Notes: generated by a model not told the origin, from the letters alone. 64,000 bases of DNA from Nitrospira sp. (GCA_016715825.1 JADJXO010000003.1:372001-436000); one strand, 5' to 3'. Shown: positions 26,974 through 36,932, numbered from the stretch's first letter. Numbers and translations: made by a program.

Positions 26974-28041
26974 CTACTGCGTGAAGAATACGGCAATGGA
27001 TGTGACGACGATGTTCGCCAATGCAATGGGTAACAGCACTTTCCAGCCGAACTTCATGAGCTGATCGTATCGCAGTCTCGGCAGTGTCGCACGCAGCCAG
27101 AAAAAGAGGAACAAGAATGAGTAGGTCTTGACCGCAAACCACATGGTGTTCTCGATCCACGCCAACGACGGCAGGCCCAAGAGCTCAAGAATAGTTCCGG
27201 GGTACGGGGCATTCCAGCCACCCAGAAAGAGTGCGGCAGCCACACAAGACACCAGGACCATGTTGGCGTACTCGGCGAGGAAGAAGAACGCGAAGCGGAG
27301 CCCGCTGTATTCGGTGAAGAATCCGGCGACCAGTTCACTCTCGGCCTCAGGCAAATCGAACGGCACGCGGTTGGTCTCGGCCACCGCAGAAATCACATAC
27401 ACGACAAAGGCAAAAATCTGCGGTGCCGGAAGGGCGAATAGATACCAGTGCCAAAACCAACCCTGTTGGGCATCGGTGATCTTCACTAAACTAAGCGAGC
27501 CGGCGAGGATGACTATCCCGATGATGGAAAGCCCGACGTTGAGCTCATAGCTGATGATTTGTGCTGCCGAGCGCAACCCCCCGAGCAAGGAGTATTTGCT
27601 GTTCGAGGCCCATCCTCCGATGATGATGCCGTAGGCGCCGAGCGAGGCGAAGGCCAAGATATACAGAATGCCGATATTGATATCGCTGATCACGAAGGGC
27701 TTGACGGTGATGCCACCGATCTCAAACGTCCAGTTCGGCCCCCAGGGAATCACGGCAAACCCGATAAACGCAGGAATCAGGCAGATGATCGGCGCCATGG
27801 TAAAGAGGAGCTTGTTGGCGCCGGCGGGGATGATATCCTCCTTGAAAAACAGTTTGATCGCATCCGCAAAGGGTTGGAGGATTCCGTATGGTCCCACTTC
27901 CATGGGGCCCATGCGGTCCTGCATCCACCCCAGCACTTTTCGTTCAGCCAGGGTGAGAAGGAGTACCGTCACGATGACGATTCCCATGATGGCGCCGATT
28001 TGGGTCAGAGAGATGGCAAGACGCAACCCTAATTCACTCAC
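26974..28041 (-). CDS. nuoH: NADH-quinone oxidoreductase subunit H
   Basis: A 355-residue membrane subunit that forms the quinone-binding cavity entrance. Family motifs: LAERKVLGWMQDRMGP near the N-terminus, ETNRVPFDLPEAESELVAGF in the middle and FFWLRATLPRLRYDQLM near the end. The start is GTG with a CAGGAG ribosome site nine bases upstream. The acidic loop residues for quinone-coupled proton transfer are retained. Confidence 0.96.
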   Translation of the reverse strand: MSELGLRLAISLTQIGAIMGIVIVTVLLLTLAERKVLGWMQDRMGPMEVGPYGILQPFADAIKLFFKEDIIPAGANKLLFTMAPIICLIPAFIGFAVIPWGPNWTFEIGGITVKPFVISDINIGILYILAFASLGAYGIIIGGWASNSKYSLLGGLRSAAQIISYELNVGLSIIGIVILAGSLSLVKITDAQQGWFWHWYLFALPAPQIFAFVVYVISAVAETNRVPFDLPEAESELVAGFFTEYSGLRFAFFFLAEYANMVLVSCVAAALFLGGWNAPYPGTILELLGLPSLAWIENTMWFAVKTYSFLFLFFWLRATLPRLRYDQLMKFGWKVLLPIALANIVVTSIAVFFTQ

Positions 28042-28088
28042 GATAAGACTCCTGGATTAGCATAGGCATCAGTAACAGTCGTGGCTCG

Positions 28089-30755
28089 TCACGCGACCCT
28101 CATCATCGACACTGTAGCTGTTTTGAATGAGGGGACATGCGTGATCGGATCAACTGCGCAGTCAAACAGCCCGAGGGCCGGTTGGCCGAAGTGATCCGGA
28201 AACCATGCGGTACCTTGAGGTACTCGCGCCATAATTTTAACCTCGGTCGTTATTTCTCCGGAGGGACTGCAGAGGCGGACGCGATCTCCATCCATCAAGG
28301 CAAAACGGGCGGCGTCGACAGGATTAATTCGGAGCTGCCCACGGTCTTCAATCTGACGGAGGCCTTTCGAACGGGTCGAGAGCTTTCCGGAGTGGAACAG
28401 ACTCTGTCCAAATCCTACCTGCAGCGTGCCGTCCGGTCTGGATTTCTGTGGGGCTAGTCGGTATCGCATCCCGAGATTGGGATGGTAACCCTCACGGAGG
28501 TAACGATCCATCGCGCTGCGGTCGACTTTCAGGGGCGACGGTGTCGGTCCAAGCGATCCATAGCCTGAAATAGCGCCTCGGATCTCTTTCAAGATGTCTT
28601 TGCTCTCTGTGTACTCCATCGACATTCCGAGCAAGATGCAGAGCGCAGCGAAGATCTCCCAGTCGGGACGGCTTTCACCAATCGGCTCAATCGATGGACG
28701 AACGGCCTGCACATGCCCCTCGCTATTGGTAAACGTCCCTGTTTTTTCCATCGACGATGCAACCGGTAAGACGACATGGGCCAGGGACGCCGTCTCAGTT
28801 AAAAACAGCTCCTGGCACACGAGCAAATCTAATTTCCGCAACGAATCCTCTGCGCGTATCGGTGCGGGGAGACTTGCCACGGGATTCTCACCCACGATGA
28901 AGAGAGCTTTCAAGGATCCTTCCTGGGCACGCGTCAGCATTTCGACGAGCGAAGCGCCGCCGGCAGGTGGTAGCTCTGCCTTCCACAGTTTTGCGAATCG
29001 TTCACGGTTCGCGGCATCATCAAGGAAACAGCCTCCTGGAAGAAACTCGGTCAAGGCCCCCATTTCGACCGCGCCTTGGTCATTGTTTTCTTCTGCCAGT
29101 GGTGCAAATCCACACCCAGGTTGGTCCAACTTACCCGTCAAAATGAGGAGATCGAGAATCGATAACGCTCCAGCGTACCCCTGTTCACTGCGCAGGAGTA
29201 CCGGTCCCGTCAGAACGATCACGTTGCGTCCCGCAGCCAACACCTTGGCGGCTTGTCTAAACGAGTCGGGCTCGATACCGGTGGCTCGCTGAAGGTCTTG
29301 CCAAGAGAACTCTCGCAGCAACGCCGTCACGGCATTGACGTAGGTAGGGTACTGCTGTGCGAGATCCGGTACGATCAGATTCTCCTCCACCACGGCCTTC
29401 AAGAGACCGAGGATACCATTCTGCATCTCGCTGGGTGGGATGGGAAAATGATGATGGGAAAGATTGGTGATGTTGCTGATTGTGTCGACGACAGGTATCA
29501 GCGATTCAATGGTGATCAGCGTTGCGTGGCGCTTCTTCACTGCTTCTTTAACTTTGAGCCCCGTGATGGGATTCGTCTCGGTGATGTTCGTGCCGACAAG
29601 GACCAGTACATCGGCGTCCAGAATATCCTCAAACGTGACGGTCCACCGATGGGTTCCCTGGACGAGTCGCATCGCGTGCAAGGCGTTGACGTGACCGTAT
29701 CGGGCACTGCTGTCGAGATGATTGGTGCCGATGGCCACGCGCATAAATTTCTGAAAGAGGTACAACTCTTCGTTGGTGCAACGACCTGAAATCAATCCTC
29801 CGAAACTTTGTCCTCCATGCAGCGTCTTTAGTTCATGGATACGACCGGCAACGTATTCCAAGGCGTCCTCCCAGGTCGTTTTGACGAGGGCCCCGTTTCG
29901 CCGAATCAGCGGATGGGTGAGGCGGTCAGGGTGGCTGGCCGCATGAAATCCAAAAAACCCGCGAGCGCACAGGTCTCCATTATTTCGACCGGCCCCGTGC
30001 GCGGAGTTCACCTCGATGAGCTCCTGGCCTTTCGTCTGGACGGTCATCTGACATCCATCTCCGCAGTATCCGCAAATCGTGTCGGCTCGTTTCAACATCC
30101 AGGGCCGATATTCGTACATTGAAAGCCGGCTGGTAATTGCGCCGACCGGGCAGATTTGCACGCAGCCTCCGCAGAACTCGCAATTCAGCGGATGCGGACC
30201 GAAGTGCTTGATTTCGGTCATGGTTCCACGCCCGACCGGTGCCAACGCTTTTACATCCATGACCTCATCGCAGTAACGGACACAGCGGAGACACTGGACG
30301 CAGCGATTCATCTGTGTTTCGATGAGCGGACTGAAATACTCTTTGGAGAAGATGCGTTTGGTTTCAGTGAAGCGACTGGTTGCCGTGTATTGATGGGAGA
30401 AATCTTGGAGATCGCATTTTCCCCCTTGATCACAGACCGGACAATCGAGTGGGTGATTGGCGAGAATGAACTCGAGCACCGAACGATGGGCATCGTTCAC
30501 CACGGTCGTGGCGGTGCGCACGCTCATCCCCTCGTCGACCGGCGTGCTGCAGGCGGTTTGAAGCTTAGGCATCTTTTCGATTTCAACCAGGCACATGCGG
30601 CAATTGGCATCCGGCTTGAGTTTCGGGTGATAGCAAAAATGCGGAATCATGACGCCGACCCGTCGAGCCGCTTCGATTACCAATGTTCCTTTCGGGACCT
30701 TGACCGTCATCCCATCGATCGTGAGACGGACGATCTGTGCAGTGGGGGTTATCAT
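28089..30755 (-). CDS. nuoG: NADH-quinone oxidoreductase subunit G (molybdopterin-fold Fe-S subunit)
   Basis: About 888 residues. The N-terminal 2Fe-2S domain (CYHPKLKPDANCRMC), a His-ligated 4Fe-4S site (HPLDCPVCDQGGKC), two further 4Fe-4S motifs (CVQCLRCVRYC; CEFCGGCVQICP), then a molybdopterin-oxidoreductase-like domain beginning CGYCGDGC with the extra N7 site, and a C-terminal dinucleotide-binding-type domain. It carries electrons from NuoF/E to NuoI but binds no molybdenum cofactor in known enzymes. The start is uncertain: ATGs at 30755, 30764 and 30779 are in frame and none has a clear ribosome site; the shortest is used. Confidence 0.95.
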   Translation of the reverse strand: MITPTAQIVRLTIDGMTVKVPKGTLVIEAARRVGVMIPHFCYHPKLKPDANCRMCLVEIEKMPKLQTACSTPVDEGMSVRTATTVVNDAHRSVLEFILANHPLDCPVCDQGGKCDLQDFSHQYTATSRFTETKRIFSKEYFSPLIETQMNRCVQCLRCVRYCDEVMDVKALAPVGRGTMTEIKHFGPHPLNCEFCGGCVQICPVGAITSRLSMYEYRPWMLKRADTICGYCGDGCQMTVQTKGQELIEVNSAHGAGRNNGDLCARGFFGFHAASHPDRLTHPLIRRNGALVKTTWEDALEYVAGRIHELKTLHGGQSFGGLISGRCTNEELYLFQKFMRVAIGTNHLDSSARYGHVNALHAMRLVQGTHRWTVTFEDILDADVLVLVGTNITETNPITGLKVKEAVKKRHATLITIESLIPVVDTISNITNLSHHHFPIPPSEMQNGILGLLKAVVEENLIVPDLAQQYPTYVNAVTALLREFSWQDLQRATGIEPDSFRQAAKVLAAGRNVIVLTGPVLLRSEQGYAGALSILDLLILTGKLDQPGCGFAPLAEENNDQGAVEMGALTEFLPGGCFLDDAANRERFAKLWKAELPPAGGASLVEMLTRAQEGSLKALFIVGENPVASLPAPIRAEDSLRKLDLLVCQELFLTETASLAHVVLPVASSMEKTGTFTNSEGHVQAVRPSIEPIGESRPDWEIFAALCILLGMSMEYTESKDILKEIRGAISGYGSLGPTPSPLKVDRSAMDRYLREGYHPNLGMRYRLAPQKSRPDGTLQVGFGQSLFHSGKLSTRSKGLRQIEDRGQLRINPVDAARFALMDGDRVRLCSPSGEITTEVKIMARVPQGTAWFPDHFGQPALGLFDCAVDPITHVPSFKTATVSMMRVA

Positions 30756-30849
30756 AGGGCACATTCTGCCGACACGCATACAGGGTGACAAGCTGATATC
30801 AGGGCGTCCATCCTTGTCAGCCCGCGTGCCTGTTCCTTGTCAGCGTCCT

Positions 30850-32154
30850 TCATCCTCGTCCCACCGGTTCCAGTTTGATCAGATTGGCGGCCTCTGCTTC
30901 CCTGATGAGGTCGACGTATTCCTGCCGCCAGTACTTCAGCGTACTTTGGATGGGGGCAACCTCTGCATCGCCGAAGGCGCAGACCGTACGGCCTGCGATG
31001 TTCTTGCATAGATCCAGTAAGGTTTCAAGGTCCTGCATCCGACCACGCTTGGCCAAGATCCTGCGTAGGGTTTGGACAAGCCAAGAACTACCTTCTCGGC
31101 AAGGACTGCATTTCCCACAGGATTCATGGTAGAAAAATTCCATCAGTCTGAGCGCCGCCCAGACCATGCTGGTCCCTTCTTCCATCACGGTTACGCCGCC
31201 GGATCCCAACATCGATCCTGCCGCTGCGACGTGTTCAAAATCGAGCTTCACGTCAAGATGGGCCGGCGTTAAAAAGGGTGCTGATGCTCCTCCGGGGATG
31301 AACGCCTTGATCGGTTTATCGGAGCGCATCCCGCCGGCATGTTCGTAGACCAACTCTCGTACCGTCACACCCATCGGAACTTCGTAGTTGCCGGGGCGTT
31401 TCACATGTCCGCTGACACAAAACACTCTGGTGCCCGTACTCTTGGGAGGTGACCCAATGGCGGCGAACCATTCTGGCCCACGACGGATGATATGCGGCAG
31501 GTTGGCCAGCGTCTCCACATTGTTGACCACGGTCGGCTTGTTATAGAGGCCATGCGTCGCTGGAAACGGAGGTTTGATCCGCGGCAGCCCGCGTTTGCCT
31601 TCGAGAGATTCCAACAGGGCTGTTTCCTCACCGCAAATATACGCACCGGCCCCACGATGGACCCAGACGTCCACATGAACACCCGTGCCGAGAATGTTTC
31701 TCCCGATGTACCCGGCGGCTCGTGCTTCGGCTATGGCATGGTCCAAGATCTGGGAGCCGAGGACCATTTCACCACGGATGTAGATGTAGGCAGTCTCCGC
31801 GCCGATCGCGTAGCAGGCCAACACGATCCCTTCCAGAACTTGGTGGGGGTCGCGCTCCATCAACTGTCGATCCTTGAACGTGCCGGGCTCGCTCTCGTCC
31901 GCGTTGCAGCAGAGATAGCGGGGACCGTGATAATCCTTCGGCAGGAACCCCCATTTGACACCGGTCGGAAAGCCCGCGCCGCCACGACCGCGTAAGCCTG
32001 AGTTTTTGACCATGGCCGTGACATCGGCCGGAGCGATCTTGCCGAGCGTCGTGCGCAAGGCCTGATAGCCTCCGGTCTTTTCGTAGTCAGGCAAGGAGCC
32101 GGTGTAGCCTGGCTGCATCATGTTTTTCAGAAGAATGAGTTCGTGTTTCGGCAT
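30850..32154 (-). CDS. nuoF: NADH-quinone oxidoreductase subunit F (FMN, NADH site)
   Basis: A 434-residue flavoprotein that oxidises NADH. The glycine-rich GLRGRGGAGFPTGVKWGF binds FMN/NADH, CNADESEPGTFKDR contacts the flavin, and ESCGKCSPCREG with a later Cys ligates the N3 4Fe-4S cluster. The length is normal. It follows nuoE after an 81-bp gap that carries an inverted repeat. Confidence 0.97.
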   Translation of the reverse strand: MPKHELILLKNMMQPGYTGSLPDYEKTGGYQALRTTLGKIAPADVTAMVKNSGLRGRGGAGFPTGVKWGFLPKDYHGPRYLCCNADESEPGTFKDRQLMERDPHQVLEGIVLACYAIGAETAYIYIRGEMVLGSQILDHAIAEARAAGYIGRNILGTGVHVDVWVHRGAGAYICGEETALLESLEGKRGLPRIKPPFPATHGLYNKPTVVNNVETLANLPHIIRRGPEWFAAIGSPPKSTGTRVFCVSGHVKRPGNYEVPMGVTVRELVYEHAGGMRSDKPIKAFIPGGASAPFLTPAHLDVKLDFEHVAAAGSMLGSGGVTVMEEGTSMVWAALRLMEFFYHESCGKCSPCREGSSWLVQTLRRILAKRGRMQDLETLLDLCKNIAGRTVCAFGDAEVAPIQSTLKYWRQEYVDLIREAEAANLIKLEPVGRG

Positions 32155-32184
32155 CTTACACTCGTAAAACGTCGCTCATGAAAC

Positions 32185-32246
32185 GTGAAGCGTCAGATAA
32201 CCCGACGTGCTTTCGTGCGAACGACGAAATACAGATCACGCTTCAC
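32185..32246. repeat. GTGAAGCGT inverted repeat between nuoE and nuoF
   Basis: GTGAAGCGT (32185-32193) and ACGCTTCAC (32238-32246) are exact reverse complements separated by 44 bp. The right arm extends into the 3' end of nuoE. The same arms recur at 35218-35272 and, shorter, at 47470-47518. Confidence 0.6.
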
Positions 32247-32781
32247 ACGCCCGCTCCGCGGGCGTCGCTCCCGGCCACATGAAAGGCCCGCTCTTAAGGG
32301 AACTGGTTCCCGTTGAACGGAGATCGGATAAAATTTGATCCAACTTGTCTTCCGTCAGTTGCTCGTAGTAGTCATCGTTGATCTGCATCATCGGACCGGT
32401 CCCGCATGCGGCCAAACATTCCACGGCGCTGAGGCTAAACAGTCCGTCTGCGGTTGTTTCTCCCGGGGCGATTCCCAACTTGGTTGCAATCCATCCGATC
32501 ACCGTGTCTGAGCCCACGAGGGCGCACATGAGGGATTTGCAGACCTGCAGGTGGAACTTGCCGACGGGCTTGAGATGAAACATCGTGTAGAAGGTAATCG
32601 TCTCGTAGACTTGCGGCGGCGTCAGTCTGAGGAGGGCCGCAATCTCTTGCATCGCGGCTTCAGTCACGTAGCCGTGATCGCGTTGGGCGACATAGAGAAG
32701 CGGGATTAAGGCCGACCGCTTGACCGGATAGCGGGATAAGATGTCGGTGATTTCATCTTTATATTTTTCGGAAAACGTCAT
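32236..32781 (-). CDS. nuoE: NADH-quinone oxidoreductase subunit E ([2Fe-2S])
   Basis: A 181-residue thioredoxin-like Fe-S subunit. The ligands for cluster N1a are in CKSLMC and CLAACGTGP. The N-terminal helical part (YPVKRSALIPLLYVAQRDHG) and ETITFYTMF are typical. Start MTFSEKYKDEI was preferred to a TTG 33 bases upstream. The C-terminal 20 residues (after LRSTGTSS) are a variable tail. Confidence 0.95.
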   Translation of the reverse strand: MTFSEKYKDEITDILSRYPVKRSALIPLLYVAQRDHGYVTEAAMQEIAALLRLTPPQVYETITFYTMFHLKPVGKFHLQVCKSLMCALVGSDTVIGWIATKLGIAPGETTADGLFSLSAVECLAACGTGPMMQINDDYYEQLTEDKLDQILSDLRSTGTSSLKSGPFMWPGATPAERACEA

Positions 32782-32878
32782 GCGTGCTTCGTCCTGGTGC
32801 TGACACGCGTGCAAGGATCAAGCTGACAGGCTCCCGATGTCAGCCTGCCGGTGTTCTGCCCTGTCAGCCGTTCAGAGA

Positions 32879-34645
32879 TCATCGATCGCACTCTCCCATC
32901 ACGACGTCGTACGTGCCGAAAATCGTGATGATGTCGGAGATCAAGTACCCACGGGCCATGTAATCGAACGCTCCCATGTGGATGAAGGACGGAGATCGAA
33001 TCTTCAGCCGATAGGGACGAGGACTCCCGTCGCTGATGATGAAGAACCCCAGTTCACCTTTGGGTGCTTCGGTTGCGCAATAGGTTTCCCCCTTCGGAGG
33101 CTTGAAGCCTTGGGTGAAGATGATGAAGTGATGAATCAAGCTCTCCATATCCCGCATCACCCGTTGTTTGGGCGGCGGAATGTATTGCGGCGCTTCGGCG
33201 ATGATCTGTCCGGGCGGCATCTGATCGAGACATTGCTTGATGATCCGTGCGCTCTGCCGCATTTCTTCGACGCGGATCCAATAGCGATCATAGGTATCGC
33301 CGTTCTTTCCGACCGGCACTTCCCAATCCACTTTATCGTAGACGCCGTAGGGTTCGAGCTTGCGAACGTCGTAGGCGACGCCGGATCCGCGCAACGTGGG
33401 ACCGGTCATACCGAAGTTGATTGCGTCTTCGCCGGAGATCACGGCAATGTGTTTGGTCCGTCCCAGCCAGATTCGGTTGTTGGCCAGCAGGGACTCGTAC
33501 TCGTCGACTTTTGCGGGAAACGTTTCCAGGAACGCGTTGAGTTGATCCACCAATTCTGGAGTGAAATCACTGTCCACACCCCCGATCCGGTAATAATTCA
33601 GGGTCAATCTCGCGCCACACAGCCGTTCGAACATGTCGAGCAAGATCTCTCGCTCCCGAAACGTCCAAAAGAAGACGGTCATCGCTCCGATGTCCAAGGC
33701 CTGGGCACCCAACCAGAAGAGGTGTCCGACGATACGCTGCATCTCCGCCACGATGGTGCGGATATACTCGGCCCGTTCTGGAATGGCGATGCCGAGCAGC
33801 TTTTCAACGGCTCGAACATAGGCATAGTTGTTCGACATCGCACAGACATAATCCAGCCGGTCCGTATGTGGAATGATCTGCATGTAGGCCAACCCTTCGG
33901 CCAATTTCTCCACACCTCGATGCAGATAGCCAAGGTCCGGGGTGGCTTTGATGATCCGTTCCCCATCAAGTTCAAGAACGACCCGCACCACTCCGTGGGT
34001 GCTTGGATGCTGTGGGCCCATATTCAATAAGAGTTCTTCCCGTCGGTGTGCGGAGGATGTGGGCGGTTCGGAAAGAAACGGCTTCTTGTCCTCTTCCGGA
34101 ACTTCACCTGCAACCTGTTCGACCGGCGGTTCATCGAACCGGGGGATAAAGTCGAACTGACTGCGCCACCCACGACCTTCCGTCGGGAAGTCCTTGCGCA
34201 GGGGATAGCCTTCCGCATAGTCCTCCGGGAGCAGGATGCGACGCAGATCCGGGTGCCCGGTGAATCGGATCCCCATCATGTCGTAGACTTCTCGCTCCAA
34301 GAAGGTTGCGCCCTGCCACACACTCGTGACGGAATCGAGAGTGGGATCGTCTTCGGTTACCCGGGCTTTGAGGCGAATGCGCCTTCCGAACGGAAGCGAC
34401 AAGAGGAGATAGATGACTTCAAACCGTTCTTGATCGGCCGGGTAGTCGGCGGAGCAGATATCGGTGATGTGATCAAAGCAGGCCTGTGGATCGTCATGCA
34501 GAAAACGCGCGATCGTCAAGATGTTTGACGCGGCCACCTGAACGGTGACTTCTGAGCGAACCGTATCGAGGTCGACGGAAAGCACCCCCTCCGGGAACCT
34601 ATCCAGCATGGTATCAGTGAGAGATTGTATGTGTTCGTCAATCAT
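32879..34645 (-). CDS. nuoCD: NADH-quinone oxidoreductase fused subunits C and D
   Basis: A 588-residue fusion. NuoC (about 1-180) ends with the region ERFEVIYLLLSLPFGRRIR to FPTEGRGW. NuoD starts near 200 (LLLNMGPQHPSTHGV) and runs to the C-terminal CDR. NuoD forms the quinone pocket with NuoB; the conserved GPQHPSTHG loop and the terminal DIITIFGTYDVVMGECDR are present. A natural C-D fusion is known in several phyla. A linker of about 20 residues rich in Glu/Pro/Lys separates the two. Confidence 0.96.
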   Translation of the reverse strand: MIDEHIQSLTDTMLDRFPEGVLSVDLDTVRSEVTVQVAASNILTIARFLHDDPQACFDHITDICSADYPADQERFEVIYLLLSLPFGRRIRLKARVTEDDPTLDSVTSVWQGATFLEREVYDMMGIRFTGHPDLRRILLPEDYAEGYPLRKDFPTEGRGWRSQFDFIPRFDEPPVEQVAGEVPEEDKKPFLSEPPTSSAHRREELLLNMGPQHPSTHGVVRVVLELDGERIIKATPDLGYLHRGVEKLAEGLAYMQIIPHTDRLDYVCAMSNNYAYVRAVEKLLGIAIPERAEYIRTIVAEMQRIVGHLFWLGAQALDIGAMTVFFWTFREREILLDMFERLCGARLTLNYYRIGGVDSDFTPELVDQLNAFLETFPAKVDEYESLLANNRIWLGRTKHIAVISGEDAINFGMTGPTLRGSGVAYDVRKLEPYGVYDKVDWEVPVGKNGDTYDRYWIRVEEMRQSARIIKQCLDQMPPGQIIAEAPQYIPPPKQRVMRDMESLIHHFIIFTQGFKPPKGETYCATEAPKGELGFFIISDGSPRPYRLKIRSPSFIHMGAFDYMARGYLISDIITIFGTYDVVMGECDR

Positions 34646-34718
34646 CAGCGATCATCAAGCTCACAGATCGATGTGTTCGTCTTTCATCCCCCTCCACACC
34701 GCGGAGGGAGCTGGACCG

Positions 34719-35198
34719 TTACTTCACGAAGACCCTTTCGCGCTGAATCTTTTCCTGTAACTTAAGAAGCCCATCCAACAACGCCTCCGGCCTGGGCGGG
34801 CAACCGGGAACATAGACATCGACCGGCACAATCTGATCTACGCCTTGAACGACGGCGTAGCTGTTGTAATGATTGCCCGATGTCGCGCAGGATCCCATGC
34901 AGATCACATAGCGAGGTTCAGGCATTTGGTCGTAGATCCGGCGAATAACCGGGGCCATTTTTCGCGACACCGTTCCCGCGACAATCATGAGATCCGACTG
35001 TCGGGGCGAGGCGCGAAAGACGCCGGCGCCGAAGCGGTCCAGGTCGTAGCGGGAGGAGACGCTGGCGATCATTTCAATCGCGCAGCACGCCAACCCGAAC
35101 GTCATCGGCCACAGCGCAGACTTTCTGGCCCAATTGACGACGGAATCTAGCGTCGTCGTCATGACATTTGCATCAAGCTGTCGTTCAAGAAGACTCAT
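34719..35198 (-). CDS. nuoB: NADH-quinone oxidoreductase subunit B (cluster N2)
   Basis: A 159-residue protein with the tandem Cys LACCAIEM, then CMGSCATSG and VPGCPPRPEALLDGL, which together ligate the terminal 4Fe-4S cluster N2 that reduces quinone. The N-terminal part lacks any extension. It is followed by nuoCD after 73 bp. Confidence 0.97.
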   Translation of the reverse strand: MSLLERQLDANVMTTTLDSVVNWARKSALWPMTFGLACCAIEMIASVSSRYDLDRFGAGVFRASPRQSDLMIVAGTVSRKMAPVIRRIYDQMPEPRYVICMGSCATSGNHYNSYAVVQGVDQIVPVDVYVPGCPPRPEALLDGLLKLQEKIQRERVFVK

Positions 35199-35217
35199 GA
35201 CCCGTCTCTCGTCGTTC

Positions 35218-35272
35218 GTGAAGCGTCGTTCGTCAAAAGCGGAGTGCGCACCGTTTGCACGTCACGCTTCAC
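35218..35272. repeat. GTGAAGCGT inverted repeat between nuoA and nuoB
   Basis: Perfect arms GTGAAGCGT (35218-35226) and ACGCTTCAC (35264-35272), 37 bp apart, inside the 97-bp nuoA-nuoB gap. On RNA it would make a stem-loop between two cistrons, so it could affect stability or ratio of the transcripts. Confidence 0.6.
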
Positions 35273-35295
35273 ACGAGACGAACAACAGCCCAGCG

Positions 35296-35667
35296 TCAGT
35301 CCCATTCGAGCGCTCCCTTTTTCCAGGCATACCAAAATCCCACCACCAAGATCGTAATGAAGACGATCATTTCGACGAGGCCCACAATCCCAAGATGCCT
35401 GAATGCAACCGCCCACGGGAACATGAACGCGGTCTCGATGTCGAAGATGACAAACAGCATCGCAATCACGTAGTACCGGATGGGGAACTGGACGCGCGCA
35501 TCCTGAAAGATGGGGCTCCCGCTTTCATACGGCGCCAACTTTGCTCGATAAGGCTGGTCAGGACGCACAAAGCGTCCGAGATAGAGAGCCATCGCCCCGA
35601 GGGCCATGCCGACACCGATGAAGACCAGGATCGGTAGGTAGCTTTCCGGAGCCGTCAAATTGCCCAT
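35296..35667 (-). CDS. nuoA: NADH-quinone oxidoreductase subunit A
   Basis: A 123-residue protein with three transmembrane helices. The conserved YESGSP and FVIFDIETAFMFPWA are family signatures (the Cys seen in many homologues of YECG is Ser here). ATG with AGAAGG upstream. It is the first nuo gene; the MidA-type gene lies 65 bp upstream in the same direction. Confidence 0.95.
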   Translation of the reverse strand: MGNLTAPESYLPILVFIGVGMALGAMALYLGRFVRPDQPYRAKLAPYESGSPIFQDARVQFPIRYYVIAMLFVIFDIETAFMFPWAVAFRHLGIVGLVEMIVFITILVVGFWYAWKKGALEWD

Positions 35668-35732
35668 AACGAACCTTCTACAGTCTCATGGCGAGCGGAT
35701 GGGGTTGTATGGACGCACCCATGCTCAACCCT

Positions 35733-36932
35733 TCAGGCAGCCGACTGCGCCGCGAGCGCTTCGCCAAAAAAAGGCTTATATTTCAACCCGTCTAGTTCAG
35801 GATTCACGATATCCTTATGCTGGATCAGGACTTTGAACGTGGTCCCCATGCCGTTCGGTCGAAGAAGGTGAACGGCGGCTTTGAACGCAGGACTGTCCTG
35901 CTCCAGCTGCGTGATCATGTGTTCGATGCCGAGCCCCATCAGAAAACTCAGCTGATTGGTAAAGCCGGTCGTCTGGAGGCCAGATTCTTTACCGGTGCGG
36001 GCCAGGCCCGTGAAATCCACATGGGCCGTCATGTCCTGCTCTCCGACACGGAGGAACGGCTCCTCACCGGTGGAGTGTTGCGAGTAACAGAGGAATGTCC
36101 CGCCTTTTCGATCGGCTCGATAGAGATCCTGGGCGGTGTGGCCGTAATCAATGGTCAGGACGAATCCTCGATCGAGCAACTGAGCTATCTGCTTCATCCA
36201 GCTCAATGCATTAAGATTGATTTCGGTCCTGTAGCCCACGGGCCAATCGATGCGCAGTCGGTGTACGTGATTGGTCAAGATGTCAGATGACAGCGGACGG
36301 AGGCATTCAACGAACTGCCCGTTGTGAGAGTCCACACAGAGCTCCTCTATTCCATCGGCCGTAACCTGAATCCGATGGACGGGAAAGGAGTCGATGAGTT
36401 CATTGCTCAGGAAGAGTCCGGTCACAGGTTGAGGGGCGACGGTTTCAAGGTCGTCCGTCCATGTGAGGAGGTTCGGCCGATCGAGCCATGGTGCGAGGTT
36501 CGTACGTTGTACCTCACGCATCGCCGGGCTCCGATCGATGAAGATGTAGTGAAGACGCTCAAATAGATCATGGAAATTTCGCCGGCAGGCGGATAAAAAG
36601 TGTCGTGCCAGCAACCCTTTGCCGGGACCCATCTCCACCACGGTAAATGGGGTGGGCTGCCCAAGCAGTCGATCCATTTGCTCAGCTTGTTTCGCTAAGG
36701 CCTGTCCAAGAATAGGATGAACATCCGAACTCGTATAGAAATCGCCATGCCAACCGATTCGTTCAGTCGGGTATTCCGGCGTACGCATGTAGTAGCCGAA
36801 CTGCGGATGGTAGAGCGCCAATTCCATGAACCGAACGAACGGAATGGGGCCTGAGGCGCCGATTTCAGCAGCAATGGCGGCGACAAGTTCTGGATGGCCT
36901 GTGTTCACAGAAAGCCCCCAATTAACCGTCAT
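35733..36932 (-). CDS. MidA/NDUFAF7-family SAM-dependent methyltransferase
   Basis: A 399-residue protein (from ATG 36932; a GTG at 36950 would add six). The order is that of the DUF185/MidA family: GPIPFVRFMELALYHPQFGYY at the N-terminus, GDFYTSSDVHPILGQALAKQ, the SAM-binding VVEMGPGKGLLARHFL, FLSNELIDSFPVHR and LTIDYGHTAQDLY. The human homologue NDUFAF7 dimethylates an arginine of NDUFS2 (the NuoD homologue) and is needed for complex I assembly. Here the gene sits directly before nuoA on the same strand, so a role in maturation of this NuoCD is a reasonable inference. Confidence 0.9.
   Translation of the reverse strand: MTVNWGLSVNTGHPELVAAIAAEIGASGPIPFVRFMELALYHPQFGYYMRTPEYPTERIGWHGDFYTSSDVHPILGQALAKQAEQMDRLLGQPTPFTVVEMGPGKGLLARHFLSACRRNFHDLFERLHYIFIDRSPAMREVQRTNLAPWLDRPNLLTWTDDLETVAPQPVTGLFLSNELIDSFPVHRIQVTADGIEELCVDSHNGQFVECLRPLSSDILTNHVHRLRIDWPVGYRTEINLNALSWMKQIAQLLDRGFVLTIDYGHTAQDLYRADRKGGTFLCYSQHSTGEEPFLRVGEQDMTAHVDFTGLARTGKESGLQTTGFTNQLSFLMGLGIEHMITQLEQDSPAFKAAVHLLRPNGMGTTFKVLIQHKDIVNPELDGLKYKPFFGEALAAQSAA

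Noticed and set aside
26950..27160. N-terminal extension of nuoI into nuoH
   Set aside because: The extension has no NuoI homology and overlaps nuoH; ATG 26950 is preferred.
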